A DNA stretch of 64,000 nucleotides from Fuerstiella sp. (lineage in GTDB: Bacteria; Planctomycetota; Planctomycetia; Planctomycetales; Planctomycetaceae): contig JAQWOH010000019.1 in NCBI GenBank assembly GCA_029245955.1, positions 124,001 to 188,000 on the forward strand, written 5' to 3'. A model generated the notes under the pieces. That model was not told the DNA's origin and did not search any database. It worked only from the letters and a program-made list of their open reading frames with translations. This document shows, piece by piece, positions 25,834-35,711 of the stretch (positions are counted from its first letter, which is position 1; every line of letters starts with the position of its first letter). Position numbers and translations under genes: made by a program.

Positions 25834-27203
25834 CTGAATTTGATCCATCCCCATATCAGGCGGGTGTTCCCACTGCGGACACGGAAACATCAACTGCAGA
25901 TACGCAGCCTGATGCCACGGTCAACCGTCGCCATCAGGTCATGGTGGTCGTTTCCATGTACATCGGCTACGCCATGTTCATGGTACTGAGGATGATTCCG
26001 ACCGTTGCAGGCACGTCAATTACTGATGACCCGAATCTAAACGTGGACACGGGAGACTGGGGCCGTATCCTTGCCATAGGAACAATTGGCGCACTCGTGG
26101 GCAAGTTTATCGGCGGATATGCCGCCGATAAACTGGGAGGACGCATCACGTTTACCATTGGTCTGTTTGTCAGTGCCGTTGGCGTTCTGGCATTTGCAGC
26201 GTCGACAGCCGTCTGGATGTTTCAGGCAACCTTCTTTCTGGCGCTGTTGGCCAAGTCATCCGGCTGGCCATCCATGGCAAAAATCATCATGACGTCCTTT
26301 CGGCCGAACGAATACGGCCGCGTGTGGGGAGTTCTGGCAACAAGTTCCCGCATTGGCACACTGGTTGCCACGTTGCTGCTGGGCGGGATGCTGGCAGTCA
26401 TCTCGTGGCAGACAATGCTGTCCATCGCCGGAACCGCCGGCATCGTTATCACCGTCTACTTTGCCATGTCACAGAAATCGGCCGCCGGAAAACTCAGCGT
26501 TGCCATGCCGAACATCGCAGTCGGGCAGGACGAAATCAGCAACGAGGCCGCTCACCCGCTGTATCACACCAGTCTTGCTGAAGCCATCCTGCACTTCTGC
26601 CAAAGTCGTCAGTTCTGGCTGATCACAGGAAGTATGATGGGACTGACCATCATGTGGGATTTTCTGCTGCTGGTTCCGCTGTATCTGCGCGACACTCTTA
26701 ATATGACACCGAGCGGTGCGTCAGTGGCTGCGTCGGCTTTTCCCTTCGGCAGTTTGATATCCGTGCTGGTCGGAGGATTCGTCTTTGACAAGCTTAGTCG
26801 ACGATCAATGGCATGGGTCATGGGCGGCATGCTGCTGATTGCCGCCGGATGCATTCTGACTTTCTATCTGATGCCGCAGTTCGGAATGTCTGAGGAAGCA
26901 CTGGTCGGACTGTCTTTGGCACTGTTGTTTATGTTTGGACTTTGTGTTTCGCCATGTTACTACATACCAATGAGTGTCTTTTCCATCGAATTCGGCGGGC
27001 CGCATTCCGGGTTCCTGATCGCGCTGCTGGATGCTCTGGCATTCGGCATGACCGCCGCATTCTACTACTTTGCCGGCGAAGTCGCCGAGGAAAGCTGGAC
27101 GCTGTTTCTGTTACTACTGCTGATCGTTGCTGTATGGTCGATGCTGACAACATTTTTCTTTCTGCTGGGCGAGACAAAGAAAATGGGGCCTGAGCCGGCA
27201 TAA
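25830..27203 (+). CDS. MFS transporter, organophosphate-antiporter-like
   Basis: A 457-aa, 12-helix transporter. The first helix ends YAMFMVLRMIPTVAG, where the Arg aligns with the conserved phosphate-binding Arg of GlpT/UhpT first helices (Y-x-x-R pattern). The loop 2-3 motif is GKFIGGYAADKLGGR, equivalent to MFS motif A in OPA proteins. The second half starts around FWLITGSMMGLTIMWDFLL. It is coupled to the upstream acyltransferase by a 4-base ATGA overlap. In E. coli the lysophospholipid transporter LplT is encoded next to the acyltransferase Aas, so a lipid precursor or glycerol-phosphate import role is plausible, but the substrate is inference only. Confidence 0.85.
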   Translation: MTEFDPSPYQAGVPTADTETSTADTQPDATVNRRHQVMVVVSMYIGYAMFMVLRMIPTVAGTSITDDPNLNVDTGDWGRILAIGTIGALVGKFIGGYAADKLGGRITFTIGLFVSAVGVLAFAASTAVWMFQATFFLALLAKSSGWPSMAKIIMTSFRPNEYGRVWGVLATSSRIGTLVATLLLGGMLAVISWQTMLSIAGTAGIVITVYFAMSQKSAAGKLSVAMPNIAVGQDEISNEAAHPLYHTSLAEAILHFCQSRQFWLITGSMMGLTIMWDFLLLVPLYLRDTLNMTPSGASVAASAFPFGSLISVLVGGFVFDKLSRRSMAWVMGGMLLIAAGCILTFYLMPQFGMSEEALVGLSLALLFMFGLCVSPCYYIPMSVFSIEFGGPHSGFLIALLDALAFGMTAAFYYFAGEVAEESWTLFLLLLLIVAVWSMLTTFFFLLGETKKMGPEPA

Positions 27204-27238
27204 ATCGCCCTGCTGCATGCAAGAGAACGACATTAGCC

Positions 27239-30223
27239 ATGAGATTTGAACAATTGATTCAGGGTTCTTCCGGCACGGCCGTACTGGCTATTTCCATCGC
27301 GTTCACGGCGGTGCAGTGCGATTTTTCGCATGCCGCCGACGATTCGATTTTCGAGTCTCAGATTCGGCCGTTGCTGATCGAACGTTGCTATAAATGCCAC
27401 AGTGGCGAAAAGACGAATGGCGGACTGACTCTCGACAACCGAAGCGGCTGGCAGAAAGGCGGTGAGAGTGGACCGGCAGTTGTTCCAGGAAAGCCCGGCG
27501 AAAGCCTGCTCATCCGCGCCGTCAACTACGAGTCGCTGGAGATGCCACCTCGAGACGCCGGCGGAAAGCTCAGTAATGCAGAAATTGACGCACTTACGAA
27601 ATGGGTACAAATCGGCGCGCCGGATCCGCGTGACGAAGTTGCGAATATTGGCGGCATGAGTCAGCAGAAAGCGAAATCGTGGTGGGCGTTTCAGATGCTG
27701 CCTGCAGCAGAGGAACACGCTCTCTCGCAACGGGTCGATCACTTTATTAATGCCGAACACCAAGCCCGCTCACTGACTGCAAACGACCGCACGGACCGCC
27801 GGACGCTGATACGTCGAGCGACCTACGATCTGACAGGGCTGCCGCCGACGTCTGATGAGGTGCAACAATTTCTTTCTGACGAGACCGAAACAGCATTCGA
27901 CACAGTCATTGAGCGACTGCTGAATTCGCCACAGTACGGTGTAAAATGGGGACGACACTGGCTGGACGTTGTTCGGTACGCAGACACTGCGGGTGAGAAT
28001 ACGGACCGCCCGCTGCCGCACGCATGGAGGTACCGCAACTGGGTCTTCGACGCATTCAACAAAGACCTGCCATATGACCAGTTCGTTCGCATGCAGCTGT
28101 CAGGGGACATATTGCACGCCAATGATGACCCGCAACAGATGAGCGAAGGAATTATCGCCACGGGCTATCTGGCAATCGCGCGACGCTTTGGTCACGACAT
28201 TGACAAAGATATTCATCTGATGCACGAAGATGTGATCGACAATCTGGGCAAGAACTTCCTGGGGCTCAGCACGGGATGTGCGCGGTGTCACGACCACAAG
28301 TACGACCCTGTCACGACTGAGGATTATTACGCACTGTACGGCATTTTCAGCAGCACGCGTTTTTCCTTCCCCGGTTGCGAACCCAAAGGACAGCCCAGGG
28401 ACCTGGTTCCACTGCTGCCTCAAACCCGGGTCGACGAAATGACTCGGGCCTGGCAGAAAAGAAACGCTGAAGCCATGGCCGAAAAGAAGCGGCACGAGCA
28501 GACTGCCATCGAAATCAGAAATCGCCTGAAGGACTACGCCACGCACTCATCCCGGCTGCTTGCAGAAGGAGCTGTCGGCGAAGGCATCAGTGTCGCTTTC
28601 TCGGAAGCGCTGGGTCGGGTGGTAATGCGAAAGGGTGAGACCCTGCAGCTGACGGTATTCCCCAACGGCAGTCACGGTGCCGACAGCACACTGGTCGAAC
28701 TGAATATGACTGACCTCAGTGATACGAATCGACAGTGGAACATTTCCGACGTGGTCCCCGAGTTACTCAGTGGCAATCCTCTCCAGGCAAATGATGGCGC
28801 GGCATGGTGTTTTCTGGAAGTCACCGATGGCCCGAAATTTCTTGCTGAAAAACAGGATCGCATCGACGGTCATACCGCACTGAATGCGTGGCGTTTCGGT
28901 GACACTCCGTCAGTATTCGTTAATCGTTCAAAACAATCGATCAACGTCTGGACGTCGTTGTCGCCCGAATCATTCTTCGTACATCCCGGACCCGGGCGAC
29001 CTGTCGCCGTGGCTTGGATCTGTCCGGACGATGCAATCATCAGCATCAAGGGACGAGTTATGGATGCACATCGTTCCGGCGGAGACGGGGTGACATTCAA
29101 GCTTGAACACATCGCATCTCCGGATTCAGGGGCCTCTCTTTTCACACTCGGTCAGTCACGGAATCTTTCTGATATTGAGATCGAATCCGCGCCGGTCATT
29201 CCTGTCGCCTATGCCGTCGCAGAAGGCACGGGGCAGGACGCCGCGCTGCATGAACGAGGTGACCCGGAACAGCCCGGAGATTCTGTGCCACGGCGGTGGC
29301 TATCGGTTCTTGGTGGAGATGTGGTCCCGGCAGAAGCGGGCAGCGGTCGCCGACAACTCGGTGACTGGGTCGCACAGCACCCGCTGACGGCTCGCGTCAT
29401 GGTGAACCGCATCTGGCAGTGGCATTTTGGAAGAGGGGTGGTAGCAACTCCCAGCGACTTTGGTTCGCGTGGTCAGCACCCCACACATCCGGAGATGCTG
29501 GACTACCTGGCAGCTCAGTTCATTGCCAACGGATACAGTGTAAAATCGATGCATCGACTGATCATGTCCACCGTGGCCTATCAACGCAGCAGTAAGGTTA
29601 CTGAATCGTCAGCCACGAGGGACGCACAGAACCAATTCCTGACACGGTTCGCGCGGCGCCGACTGAACGCTGAAGAAATCAGAGACAGTCTGCTGGGGGC
29701 AGCCGGCAATCTGGACACAACGGTCGCTGAAGCACATCCGTTTCCGGCCGAGAGCACATGGACCTTTACGCAGCACAATCCGTTTGCGGCCGTCTACGAC
29801 ACCAACAAACGCAGTGCCTATATGATGGTGCAAAGACAACGCAGAGATCCCTACCTGGCTCTGTTCGACGGAGCCGATCCCAACGCCAGCACTCCCGTCC
29901 GTCAACTGACGACCGTTCCGACTCAGGCTTTGTACTTCCTGAACTCGCCGTTTTTTCACGATCAAGCCGCGGGATTCTCGCAGCGAATCCTGACGACGGA
30001 CCGAAATTCAAATGTATCGGCGCAGGCCGAAGAAATGCCCAGTGCCCGACAGCGGCGTAGAATCGACTCCGCTTTTCGGTTGCTGTACCAACGCGCGCCG
30101 ACAACCACCGAATCCGAGACCGGCAAGCAATTCCTGGAACAGTACCCAGGCAGCCTGCAGGAGAAATGGGCAGCCTATGCGCGCGTGCTGCTGGCGACCA
30201 ACGAATTCCTTTTCCTTGATTGA
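27239..30223 (+). CDS. PSCyt1 / DUF1549 / DUF1553 (PSD1) protein, second copy
   Basis: A 994-aa paralogue of the protein at 4625-7621 with the same order of domains. There is a signal peptide, PSCyt1 with CYKCH at 50-54 and GGLTLDNRSG, DUF1549 (RRATYDLTGLPPT, GRHWLDVVRYADT, and GCARCHDHKYDPV), a central beta-rich segment and DUF1553 (HPLTARVMVNRIWQWHFGRG, PSDFGSRGQHPTHPEMLDYLA and FDGADPNASTPVR). The start is ATG 27239, 35 bases past the MFS stop. It is followed seven bases later by a DUF1501 gene. There is no ThuA here. It differs strongly in sequence from the first copy, so the sets are not recent duplicates. Confidence 0.93.
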   Translation: MRFEQLIQGSSGTAVLAISIAFTAVQCDFSHAADDSIFESQIRPLLIERCYKCHSGEKTNGGLTLDNRSGWQKGGESGPAVVPGKPGESLLIRAVNYESLEMPPRDAGGKLSNAEIDALTKWVQIGAPDPRDEVANIGGMSQQKAKSWWAFQMLPAAEEHALSQRVDHFINAEHQARSLTANDRTDRRTLIRRATYDLTGLPPTSDEVQQFLSDETETAFDTVIERLLNSPQYGVKWGRHWLDVVRYADTAGENTDRPLPHAWRYRNWVFDAFNKDLPYDQFVRMQLSGDILHANDDPQQMSEGIIATGYLAIARRFGHDIDKDIHLMHEDVIDNLGKNFLGLSTGCARCHDHKYDPVTTEDYYALYGIFSSTRFSFPGCEPKGQPRDLVPLLPQTRVDEMTRAWQKRNAEAMAEKKRHEQTAIEIRNRLKDYATHSSRLLAEGAVGEGISVAFSEALGRVVMRKGETLQLTVFPNGSHGADSTLVELNMTDLSDTNRQWNISDVVPELLSGNPLQANDGAAWCFLEVTDGPKFLAEKQDRIDGHTALNAWRFGDTPSVFVNRSKQSINVWTSLSPESFFVHPGPGRPVAVAWICPDDAIISIKGRVMDAHRSGGDGVTFKLEHIASPDSGASLFTLGQSRNLSDIEIESAPVIPVAYAVAEGTGQDAALHERGDPEQPGDSVPRRWLSVLGGDVVPAEAGSGRRQLGDWVAQHPLTARVMVNRIWQWHFGRGVVATPSDFGSRGQHPTHPEMLDYLAAQFIANGYSVKSMHRLIMSTVAYQRSSKVTESSATRDAQNQFLTRFARRRLNAEEIRDSLLGAAGNLDTTVAEAHPFPAESTWTFTQHNPFAAVYDTNKRSAYMMVQRQRRDPYLALFDGADPNASTPVRQLTTVPTQALYFLNSPFFHDQAAGFSQRILTTDRNSNVSAQAEEMPSARQRRRIDSAFRLLYQRAPTTTESETGKQFLEQYPGSLQEKWAAYARVLLATNEFLFLD

Positions 30224-30230
30224 AACGGAT

Positions 30231-31628
30231 ATGGCTGAAACACGCAACTCGCCCAACCGGCGATCAATGCTGCAATCTGCGGTCACTGGCTCCACCATCT
30301 TTTCCGGTATTGTTCAACAACTACTGGCTGACGCTGGTGATCCCCTGGCCGCATCACAGCCGCAGTTCCCTGGTAGTGCAAAGAACATCATCTTTCTGTT
30401 TATGACGGGCGGCGTGTCTCACGTAGACACGTTTGATCCGAAGCCCGCACTAAATCGTGATCACGGCAAAGAAATCAAGGCCGACCATCCGGAGATCAAA
30501 GACCGTCCAGGATACGAACGAATATTTCTGAAGCGACCGCAGTGGGATTTCAAAAGGCACGGACAATGTGGCACGGAAGTCAGCAGCCTGTTTCCAAATG
30601 TTGCCGAGTGCGTGGACGACATTGCGATGATCCGGTCGATGCATACGTCTCATTCGAACCACTACAACGCGACTCTGGGCATGCACACCGGTTCGTTCGC
30701 TTTTGCCCGGCCAAGTCTGGGTTCGTGGGTGAGCTATGGACTGGGAACGATGAACCGGAATCTGCCCGGCTTCGTCGTGATCGCACCGAAACAGACGTAC
30801 GCGGGAACTCAGGTTTACGCCAGCGACTTTCTGCCGGGAGCTCATCAGGGAACCGTAGTTGTGCCGGGTGCCGTGCCCGTGAGAAACATCGCGCCGGGCG
30901 TACCGGCAGATCGTCAGAAAATGGAACTTGCGGCACTGCACGCGATGAACGCAGAACATCTGCAATCCCGCCGCGATGATTCACTGCTGACAGCCCGAAT
31001 GCGTTCGTTTGAGACGGCCTTTGGCATGCAGATGGCCGTCCCGGAGGCATTCGACTTCGGACAGGAAACAGCTGTAACACATTCGAACTATGGCTTGCAG
31101 CCGAATCAGACGACTGGCTTCGGCTGGCAATGCCTGGCTGCTCGCCGACTTGTTGAACGCGGCGTACGTTTTGTTGAATTGATCGATACCGGATCGTCCG
31201 GCAACTGGGATGCTCATGGCGATATGATGTCCCACGTTTCACTGTCAAAAAACGTGGACCAGCCCATTGCTGCACTATTGCAGGACCTGAAGCAGAAGGG
31301 CATGCTGGAAGAGACGCTGGTGGTGTGGACCACCGAATTCGGACGGACGCCCTTCAATAACACGGCCGACGCAAAAGGTCGTGAGCACCATCCGTGGGCC
31401 TTTACATCATGGCTCGCCGGTGCCGGAGTGAAGGGAGGCATGGTCCACGGAGCGACCGACGAACACGGCCTGCGTTCCGTCGAAAAGCCGGTACACGTTC
31501 ATGACTTCCACGCGACCATCCTGCATCTCATGGGATTCGATCATGAGCAGTTGACGTACCGACACGCTGGACGGGACTATCGGCTCACCGATGTCGAAGG
31601 CAGCGTTGTCAAAGAGGTGCTGGCCTGA
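30231..31628 (+). CDS. DUF1501 domain-containing protein, second copy
   Basis: A 465-aa DUF1501 protein. The N-terminus (SPNRRSMLQSAVTG) has a Tat-like twin-Arg, then NIIFLFMTGGVSHVDTFDPKP starts the mature domain. Later markers are TTEFGRTPF, KGREHHPWAF and the final VEKPVHVHDFHATILHLMGFD. I start at ATG 30231, just after the PSD1 stop at 30223; a longer open frame begins within the upstream gene and is not credible. The pair forms a two-gene operon. Its partner PSD1 at 27239 and this protein are presumably both exported and may form a surface complex; this is inferred from conserved pairing. Confidence 0.92.
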   Translation: MAETRNSPNRRSMLQSAVTGSTIFSGIVQQLLADAGDPLAASQPQFPGSAKNIIFLFMTGGVSHVDTFDPKPALNRDHGKEIKADHPEIKDRPGYERIFLKRPQWDFKRHGQCGTEVSSLFPNVAECVDDIAMIRSMHTSHSNHYNATLGMHTGSFAFARPSLGSWVSYGLGTMNRNLPGFVVIAPKQTYAGTQVYASDFLPGAHQGTVVVPGAVPVRNIAPGVPADRQKMELAALHAMNAEHLQSRRDDSLLTARMRSFETAFGMQMAVPEAFDFGQETAVTHSNYGLQPNQTTGFGWQCLAARRLVERGVRFVELIDTGSSGNWDAHGDMMSHVSLSKNVDQPIAALLQDLKQKGMLEETLVVWTTEFGRTPFNNTADAKGREHHPWAFTSWLAGAGVKGGMVHGATDEHGLRSVEKPVHVHDFHATILHLMGFDHEQLTYRHAGRDYRLTDVEGSVVKEVLA

Positions 31629-31661
31629 GACAAAAGGTCGGGATTGTTCTCAACACAACAC

Positions 31662-33947
31662 CTATGCGCTTCGCGTTCGTCCGTTACGATTGTTTTCAGA
31701 ATGACTGGTAAGCCGCCGGGCTTCCTGCAGGGCCTCAATATCGTTCTGCAGTGACCGGGCGATGCTTAACGCAAATGCAAACCCTACGGCCCCCAGTGCG
31801 CTGAGAATCGTTAGTGCGAACGCACTGTTCGCGCCAGCCATATTGTCGTTTGTCAGCAACAGCAGCATGATTCCGGCGGCCGGTACACCACCGGCAAAAT
31901 ACAGCAACCACGTCGACCGTTCTGACAACATGTGCAGTTCAGCCTCGTCTCCGGCGGTCAGTGTGTCACCTCGCAGCAGGGCCGGAAAGAAAGAACGTAT
32001 GGCCAACACAGACAGCAGAAAGAATGGATATGCGGCTGCCACCATACCGCAGATCAGCAGCGACGCAAAAAAGTGAGCATACCATATAGCGTCCAGCCCG
32101 CCGGTAATGACGTGCAGGCTGATGGGATAGGCCAGTCCGGCGATGCCCCACTCCGCAATTCCCAGCAAGGCAGCAAAGCGGCCCAGCCTCAGTGCCCGAC
32201 GTCGTGCACTAACATCGGGAGCACGAAGCCTTTCATCGCGAACCCGACGCAGAGCTTTCATCAGGGGGCGGGCGAACCATATGCAAAGCGCGATGGCCAG
32301 CGGAAAAGCAATCGAATTAATTGTCAGCTGGACGTTATCAAATGCGTCCTTCGCTTCGGGAAGTCGCTCAATGATCTCGGCGAAGTTGTACTTGAAGTTA
32401 AACAGTGCTGCCAATGCGTTAGGAACAATGGCCGCACATATGGCGGCCGTAGCCGGCCAATTCAGGGCCCACCCTGCCAACCCGCGTTCACTCTGCTGAA
32501 GTAATCTGGCGACTCGCGGCTGCAGACACAAACCAAGATCCAGGGCCAGTTCATTTCCCGATTGGTATCGGTGATTCGGTTCCGGTGCCAGACACCGCTG
32601 CAGGACAGACAACAAACACTGTTGCACAGGATCAGCCGAAGACAGCGGAACAGGAAGCTGTGTCCGGCGAAGAGCTGCCATCGATGCGAGTGTTTCACAC
32701 CAATTTCCCACGGCGGCTTCATCATTGAACGGTCGCTGGCCATAAGTGAGTTCCCACAACAGCACTCCCAGTGAAAACACGTCGGCGCGGCCGTCGAGGT
32801 CGGTGGGCTGAGTCGGGTTACCCGGATCACAGGCGTCGAGTTGTTCGGGCGACATATAGGCCAGGCTGCCGCCGAAATAAGCGGCTGGACCGGATCCTTC
32901 CAGTTTGGAACTGAAGCTGATGTTGAAGTCCGCCAGCTTTGCTGTACCGTTTGCGTCCAGCAGGACATTGGCAGGTTTCACGTCACGATGCAAAATGCCC
33001 TGACCGTGAGCGTAGTGCAGAGCCTTAGCAAGCTCCACACCGAACTGACAGACGACCTGCGGCCAGGGCTTTTGCGCCATGCCATCCTTCAGCGAAATGC
33101 TTTGCGATGACAGTACGCCCGTCGCATCCAGAGCGTCAGCAACGCAGTCAGCAACGATCTGTCCGTTTCTTACATCCGCAACTTTTGCGGCCCGTACAAC
33201 TGCCTGCAATGTTCCCCCGGCAGCAAACTGCATATACAGCAGACGAAGATTCTGATCCGGCAGACGTGTCTGATCGTACACGCGGACAATATTCGGATGA
33301 TCCAGCTGAGCCAGCGTCTGAGCCTCAGCCCCTTTGTCAGCAGAGACTTTTAACGCCACCATGCGTTGCATGGATTCCTGACGAGCCAGAAAGACACTGC
33401 CAAATGCGCCGGACCCCAGACTCGACATCAGATAAAAGTCATCAATGCGGTCACCAGGCTCAAACGATTTTGTCGGCTGCTGGCCGGACAGTGACATGCT
33501 GACCGTAGGCGAATGCAGTTTGAACATACGAATGATCGCCTCCGACTGCGCTGGAAATCGAGCCAGACAGTCATTCACGTCGACCGTTTCTCCGGCAGTT
33601 CTGCGGACGTGATACTCTTCATAGATAAGATCGACCGGCATTCCGTCCGGTTCGTTCAGATCCGGAAATTGTGACTGATAGGATTCCAGAGACAGCTTTT
33701 CGCGATCGCTTCCATAGCGGTACTCCAGATCGACCTTGATGAGTTCGATCAACACCATCCGCCTAAGCGTCCCGGGCGGCTCCGGAAGATGTACAGCCAT
33801 CTCAGGCGGCTTGACCGCTGACTCCCATGCTTCCAAGAAAGCCTCAACATGAACGGCGAGGGCTTCCCAGTGGGCTTCTGCCGTCTCCAGCTTCAAAGGC
33901 GGCGGATCCTGAGGCTCGTCGTGGTTTGAAGGTTCGTCCGAAGTCAT
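31662..33947 (-). CDS. Membrane serine/threonine protein kinase with DFN variant
   Basis: A 761-aa Pkn2-type kinase. The first about 165 residues are a planctomycete-specific N-terminus (YRYGSDREKLSLESYQSQFP). The kinase domain has the Gly loop GSGAFGSVF (178-186), Lys200 in VALK, a Glu about 208, and HRDVKPANVLLD (320-331). The usual DFG is DFN (340-342). Activation segment ends YMSPEQLDA and later RADVFSLGVLLWEL. After residue about 490 there are roughly six hydrophobic helices in place of an extracellular sensor, then a short charged tail. Kinases like this transduce envelope signals; the ligand is unknown. It is convergent with the DUF1501 gene, ending 33 bases away. Confidence 0.9.
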   Translation of the reverse strand: MTSDEPSNHDEPQDPPPLKLETAEAHWEALAVHVEAFLEAWESAVKPPEMAVHLPEPPGTLRRMVLIELIKVDLEYRYGSDREKLSLESYQSQFPDLNEPDGMPVDLIYEEYHVRRTAGETVDVNDCLARFPAQSEAIIRMFKLHSPTVSMSLSGQQPTKSFEPGDRIDDFYLMSSLGSGAFGSVFLARQESMQRMVALKVSADKGAEAQTLAQLDHPNIVRVYDQTRLPDQNLRLLYMQFAAGGTLQAVVRAAKVADVRNGQIVADCVADALDATGVLSSQSISLKDGMAQKPWPQVVCQFGVELAKALHYAHGQGILHRDVKPANVLLDANGTAKLADFNISFSSKLEGSGPAAYFGGSLAYMSPEQLDACDPGNPTQPTDLDGRADVFSLGVLLWELTYGQRPFNDEAAVGNWCETLASMAALRRTQLPVPLSSADPVQQCLLSVLQRCLAPEPNHRYQSGNELALDLGLCLQPRVARLLQQSERGLAGWALNWPATAAICAAIVPNALAALFNFKYNFAEIIERLPEAKDAFDNVQLTINSIAFPLAIALCIWFARPLMKALRRVRDERLRAPDVSARRRALRLGRFAALLGIAEWGIAGLAYPISLHVITGGLDAIWYAHFFASLLICGMVAAAYPFFLLSVLAIRSFFPALLRGDTLTAGDEAELHMLSERSTWLLYFAGGVPAAGIMLLLLTNDNMAGANSAFALTILSALGAVGFAFALSIARSLQNDIEALQEARRLTSHSENNRNGRTRSA

Positions 33948-34500
33948 CGTATTCGAGGTGGCGACAGAAAGTCACGGTTTAAGAATCATCGAAAGAGCAG
34001 CGGACATGATAGAAGGACCATTGACATGTGTTAACCGGCACACCAATTCTGCTGTTTATCTCTGAAGAACGAGTCGACTGCCGGTCTGCTGTACACGATG
34101 CTGCCCCCCGGATGACGGATGTCATACACGCAGATTCAGGTTTGTAGCGTTTTGCAACGCTGCCGATTGATACAAACAGATACAATTCATCATTCGAGGC
34201 GGCGGTCCGGTTACGCGGAACTGCGCAATAGGTCGATCTGCAAGGTGTTGTCACCATTGGTTTTAAAGGGATTTTCCAGATATCATCCGATTACTGCAGA
34301 CTTTTGTCCGGAACTGCCCCAGAATTTGCGTTACTGGCACTAGCACAACCGAAAACAATCCAAACGGGTCTCGGTGTGAAATTAGAACAGAGGCGGGCGG
34401 CCTCTGACGTGGAGGAACGGTCCCGTCCCCGTTCACTCACTCCCTTCTGCCCTTCAAAATTCACTCGAAATACTCTTATTCCTTTGTTGGAGAGCTCATT
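33948..34500. other. Intergenic region between kinase and DUF1559 genes
   Basis: 553 bases between divergent genes with no credible gene. One small hairpin (GTAGCGTT/AACGCTGC, 34144-34163, loop TTGC) is present. The DUF1559 ribosome site GGAGAG lies just before ATG 34501. Promoters for both genes should be here, but I cannot point to them with confidence. Confidence 0.45.
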
Positions 34501-35628
34501 ATGCAGTCACGTCGTCACACCGCAGCGTCCAGAAAGGCACGGCGCGGCTTCACCCTGATCGAGTTGCTGGTGGTGATTTCCATCATCGCCACTCTGATGT
34601 CATTGATTCTGCCAGCCATTCAGAATGCTCGGGAAGCCGGCCGCAGAACTCAGTGTCTGAACAACATCCGCAACGTCACGCTGGCAGCATTGAACTTTGC
34701 CACGTCGAACAAGAGTCGATTGCCAGCCCTCGGATACTTCCCCGCGAATCCAGCTTCGTCAGGACGAATTAATGGCCGCAGCTGGGCTGTTGAATTGCTG
34801 CCATTCCTTGATCAGCAGGGTACCTACGACCGCTGGAACAAAGACGTGCCGTTTGATGATACGTCAGCGTCAGCGAATAGAAGACTGGCGGAGGATCTGT
34901 ACGTCGAGGCATTTGCGTGTCCGAACGACGAGTCTGCATTCGTCACACCTGGTGGCCTGAGCTATGTCGCAAATGCCGGCTTCGGTGATGCCGTCATCAT
35001 TGCAAACGACGGCGGCGCAGTCCAGCACAGCTTTCTGCAGGAACAATTCGACTGGGACGGTGATTCGATCGTAAATGACCTCTCCGCATCGCCGGTTGTT
35101 AATGATGCTGACGACACCAAGATCACAAAAGCGACTGGCGTCTTCTGGGCAGAGTTTGAAGGTGTCGCTCAGACACGCAACGCCAGTGCGTCGATCGGAA
35201 AAATCTATGATGGCTCCGGCAATACCTTCATGTTCGGCGAAAACATCAACGCTTTGGGCAGCTCAACCTGGGCTGATCCTCGTACACGAGCCGTCGGGTT
35301 CATGTTCCCGCTGGACACGGCTTCGGTCGGCCCTGGCACCATGATTGATCCCACTGGTGCCATTGCAACAAATGGTGGCGGCGTCGCTTTGCCCGCATAT
35401 CCCAATGAGGCCAAGACCGGACCGGACGGTAACGCCCCGTATCTGAATTCCAATCATCCGGGAATCGTGGTCGTATCCATGTGCGATGGTGCAGCCCGGA
35501 CAATCAGCGAAAACCTCGATGAACGAGTTTACCTGCAACTCATGACTCCGGACGGAACTCGGCTGCGAACGATCCCCAGCCCAAATACGTTCCTTTCTGA
35601 AAACCCACTGAGTGCCGACTCATTCTAA
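34501..35628 (+). CDS. DUF1559 prepilin-like protein
   Basis: A 375-aa planctomycete-type pseudopilin. The N-terminus has a class III prepilin signal: RRGFTLIELLVVISIIATLMSLI, with cleavage after Gly16, Phe at +1 and Glu21 at the +5 position, followed by NAREAGRRTQCLNNI. The DUF1559 domain follows, with LLPFLDQQGTYDRWN and, near the end, the H-x(8,9)-D-G element in SNHPGIVVVSMCDGAARTI. ATG 34501 has GGAGAG upstream. A strong intrinsic terminator follows 23 bases after the stop. Members are extremely abundant in Planctomycetes and may form pseudopilus or surface fibres; their function is not established. Confidence 0.95.
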   Translation: MQSRRHTAASRKARRGFTLIELLVVISIIATLMSLILPAIQNAREAGRRTQCLNNIRNVTLAALNFATSNKSRLPALGYFPANPASSGRINGRSWAVELLPFLDQQGTYDRWNKDVPFDDTSASANRRLAEDLYVEAFACPNDESAFVTPGGLSYVANAGFGDAVIIANDGGAVQHSFLQEQFDWDGDSIVNDLSASPVVNDADDTKITKATGVFWAEFEGVAQTRNASASIGKIYDGSGNTFMFGENINALGSSTWADPRTRAVGFMFPLDTASVGPGTMIDPTGAIATNGGGVALPAYPNEAKTGPDGNAPYLNSNHPGIVVVSMCDGAARTISENLDERVYLQLMTPDGTRLRTIPSPNTFLSENPLSADSF

Positions 35629-35650
35629 ACAGGTTGGTTCTTAACACCCG

Positions 35651-35688
35651 AAGCCGTCCGGCCATCAGGCCTGGCGGCTTTCTTTTTT
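35651..35688 (+). terminator. Rho-independent terminator after the DUF1559 gene
   Basis: A 13-bp stem (AAGCCGTCCGGCC with GGCCTGGCGGCTT, one mismatch and one G-T) and a four-base loop, followed by TCTTTTTT. It ends the DUF1559 transcript; the next gene, a GNAT, begins at 35712. Confidence 0.9.
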
Positions 35689-35711
35689 GCGCAACTCGCC
35701 AGGCATCTGTC

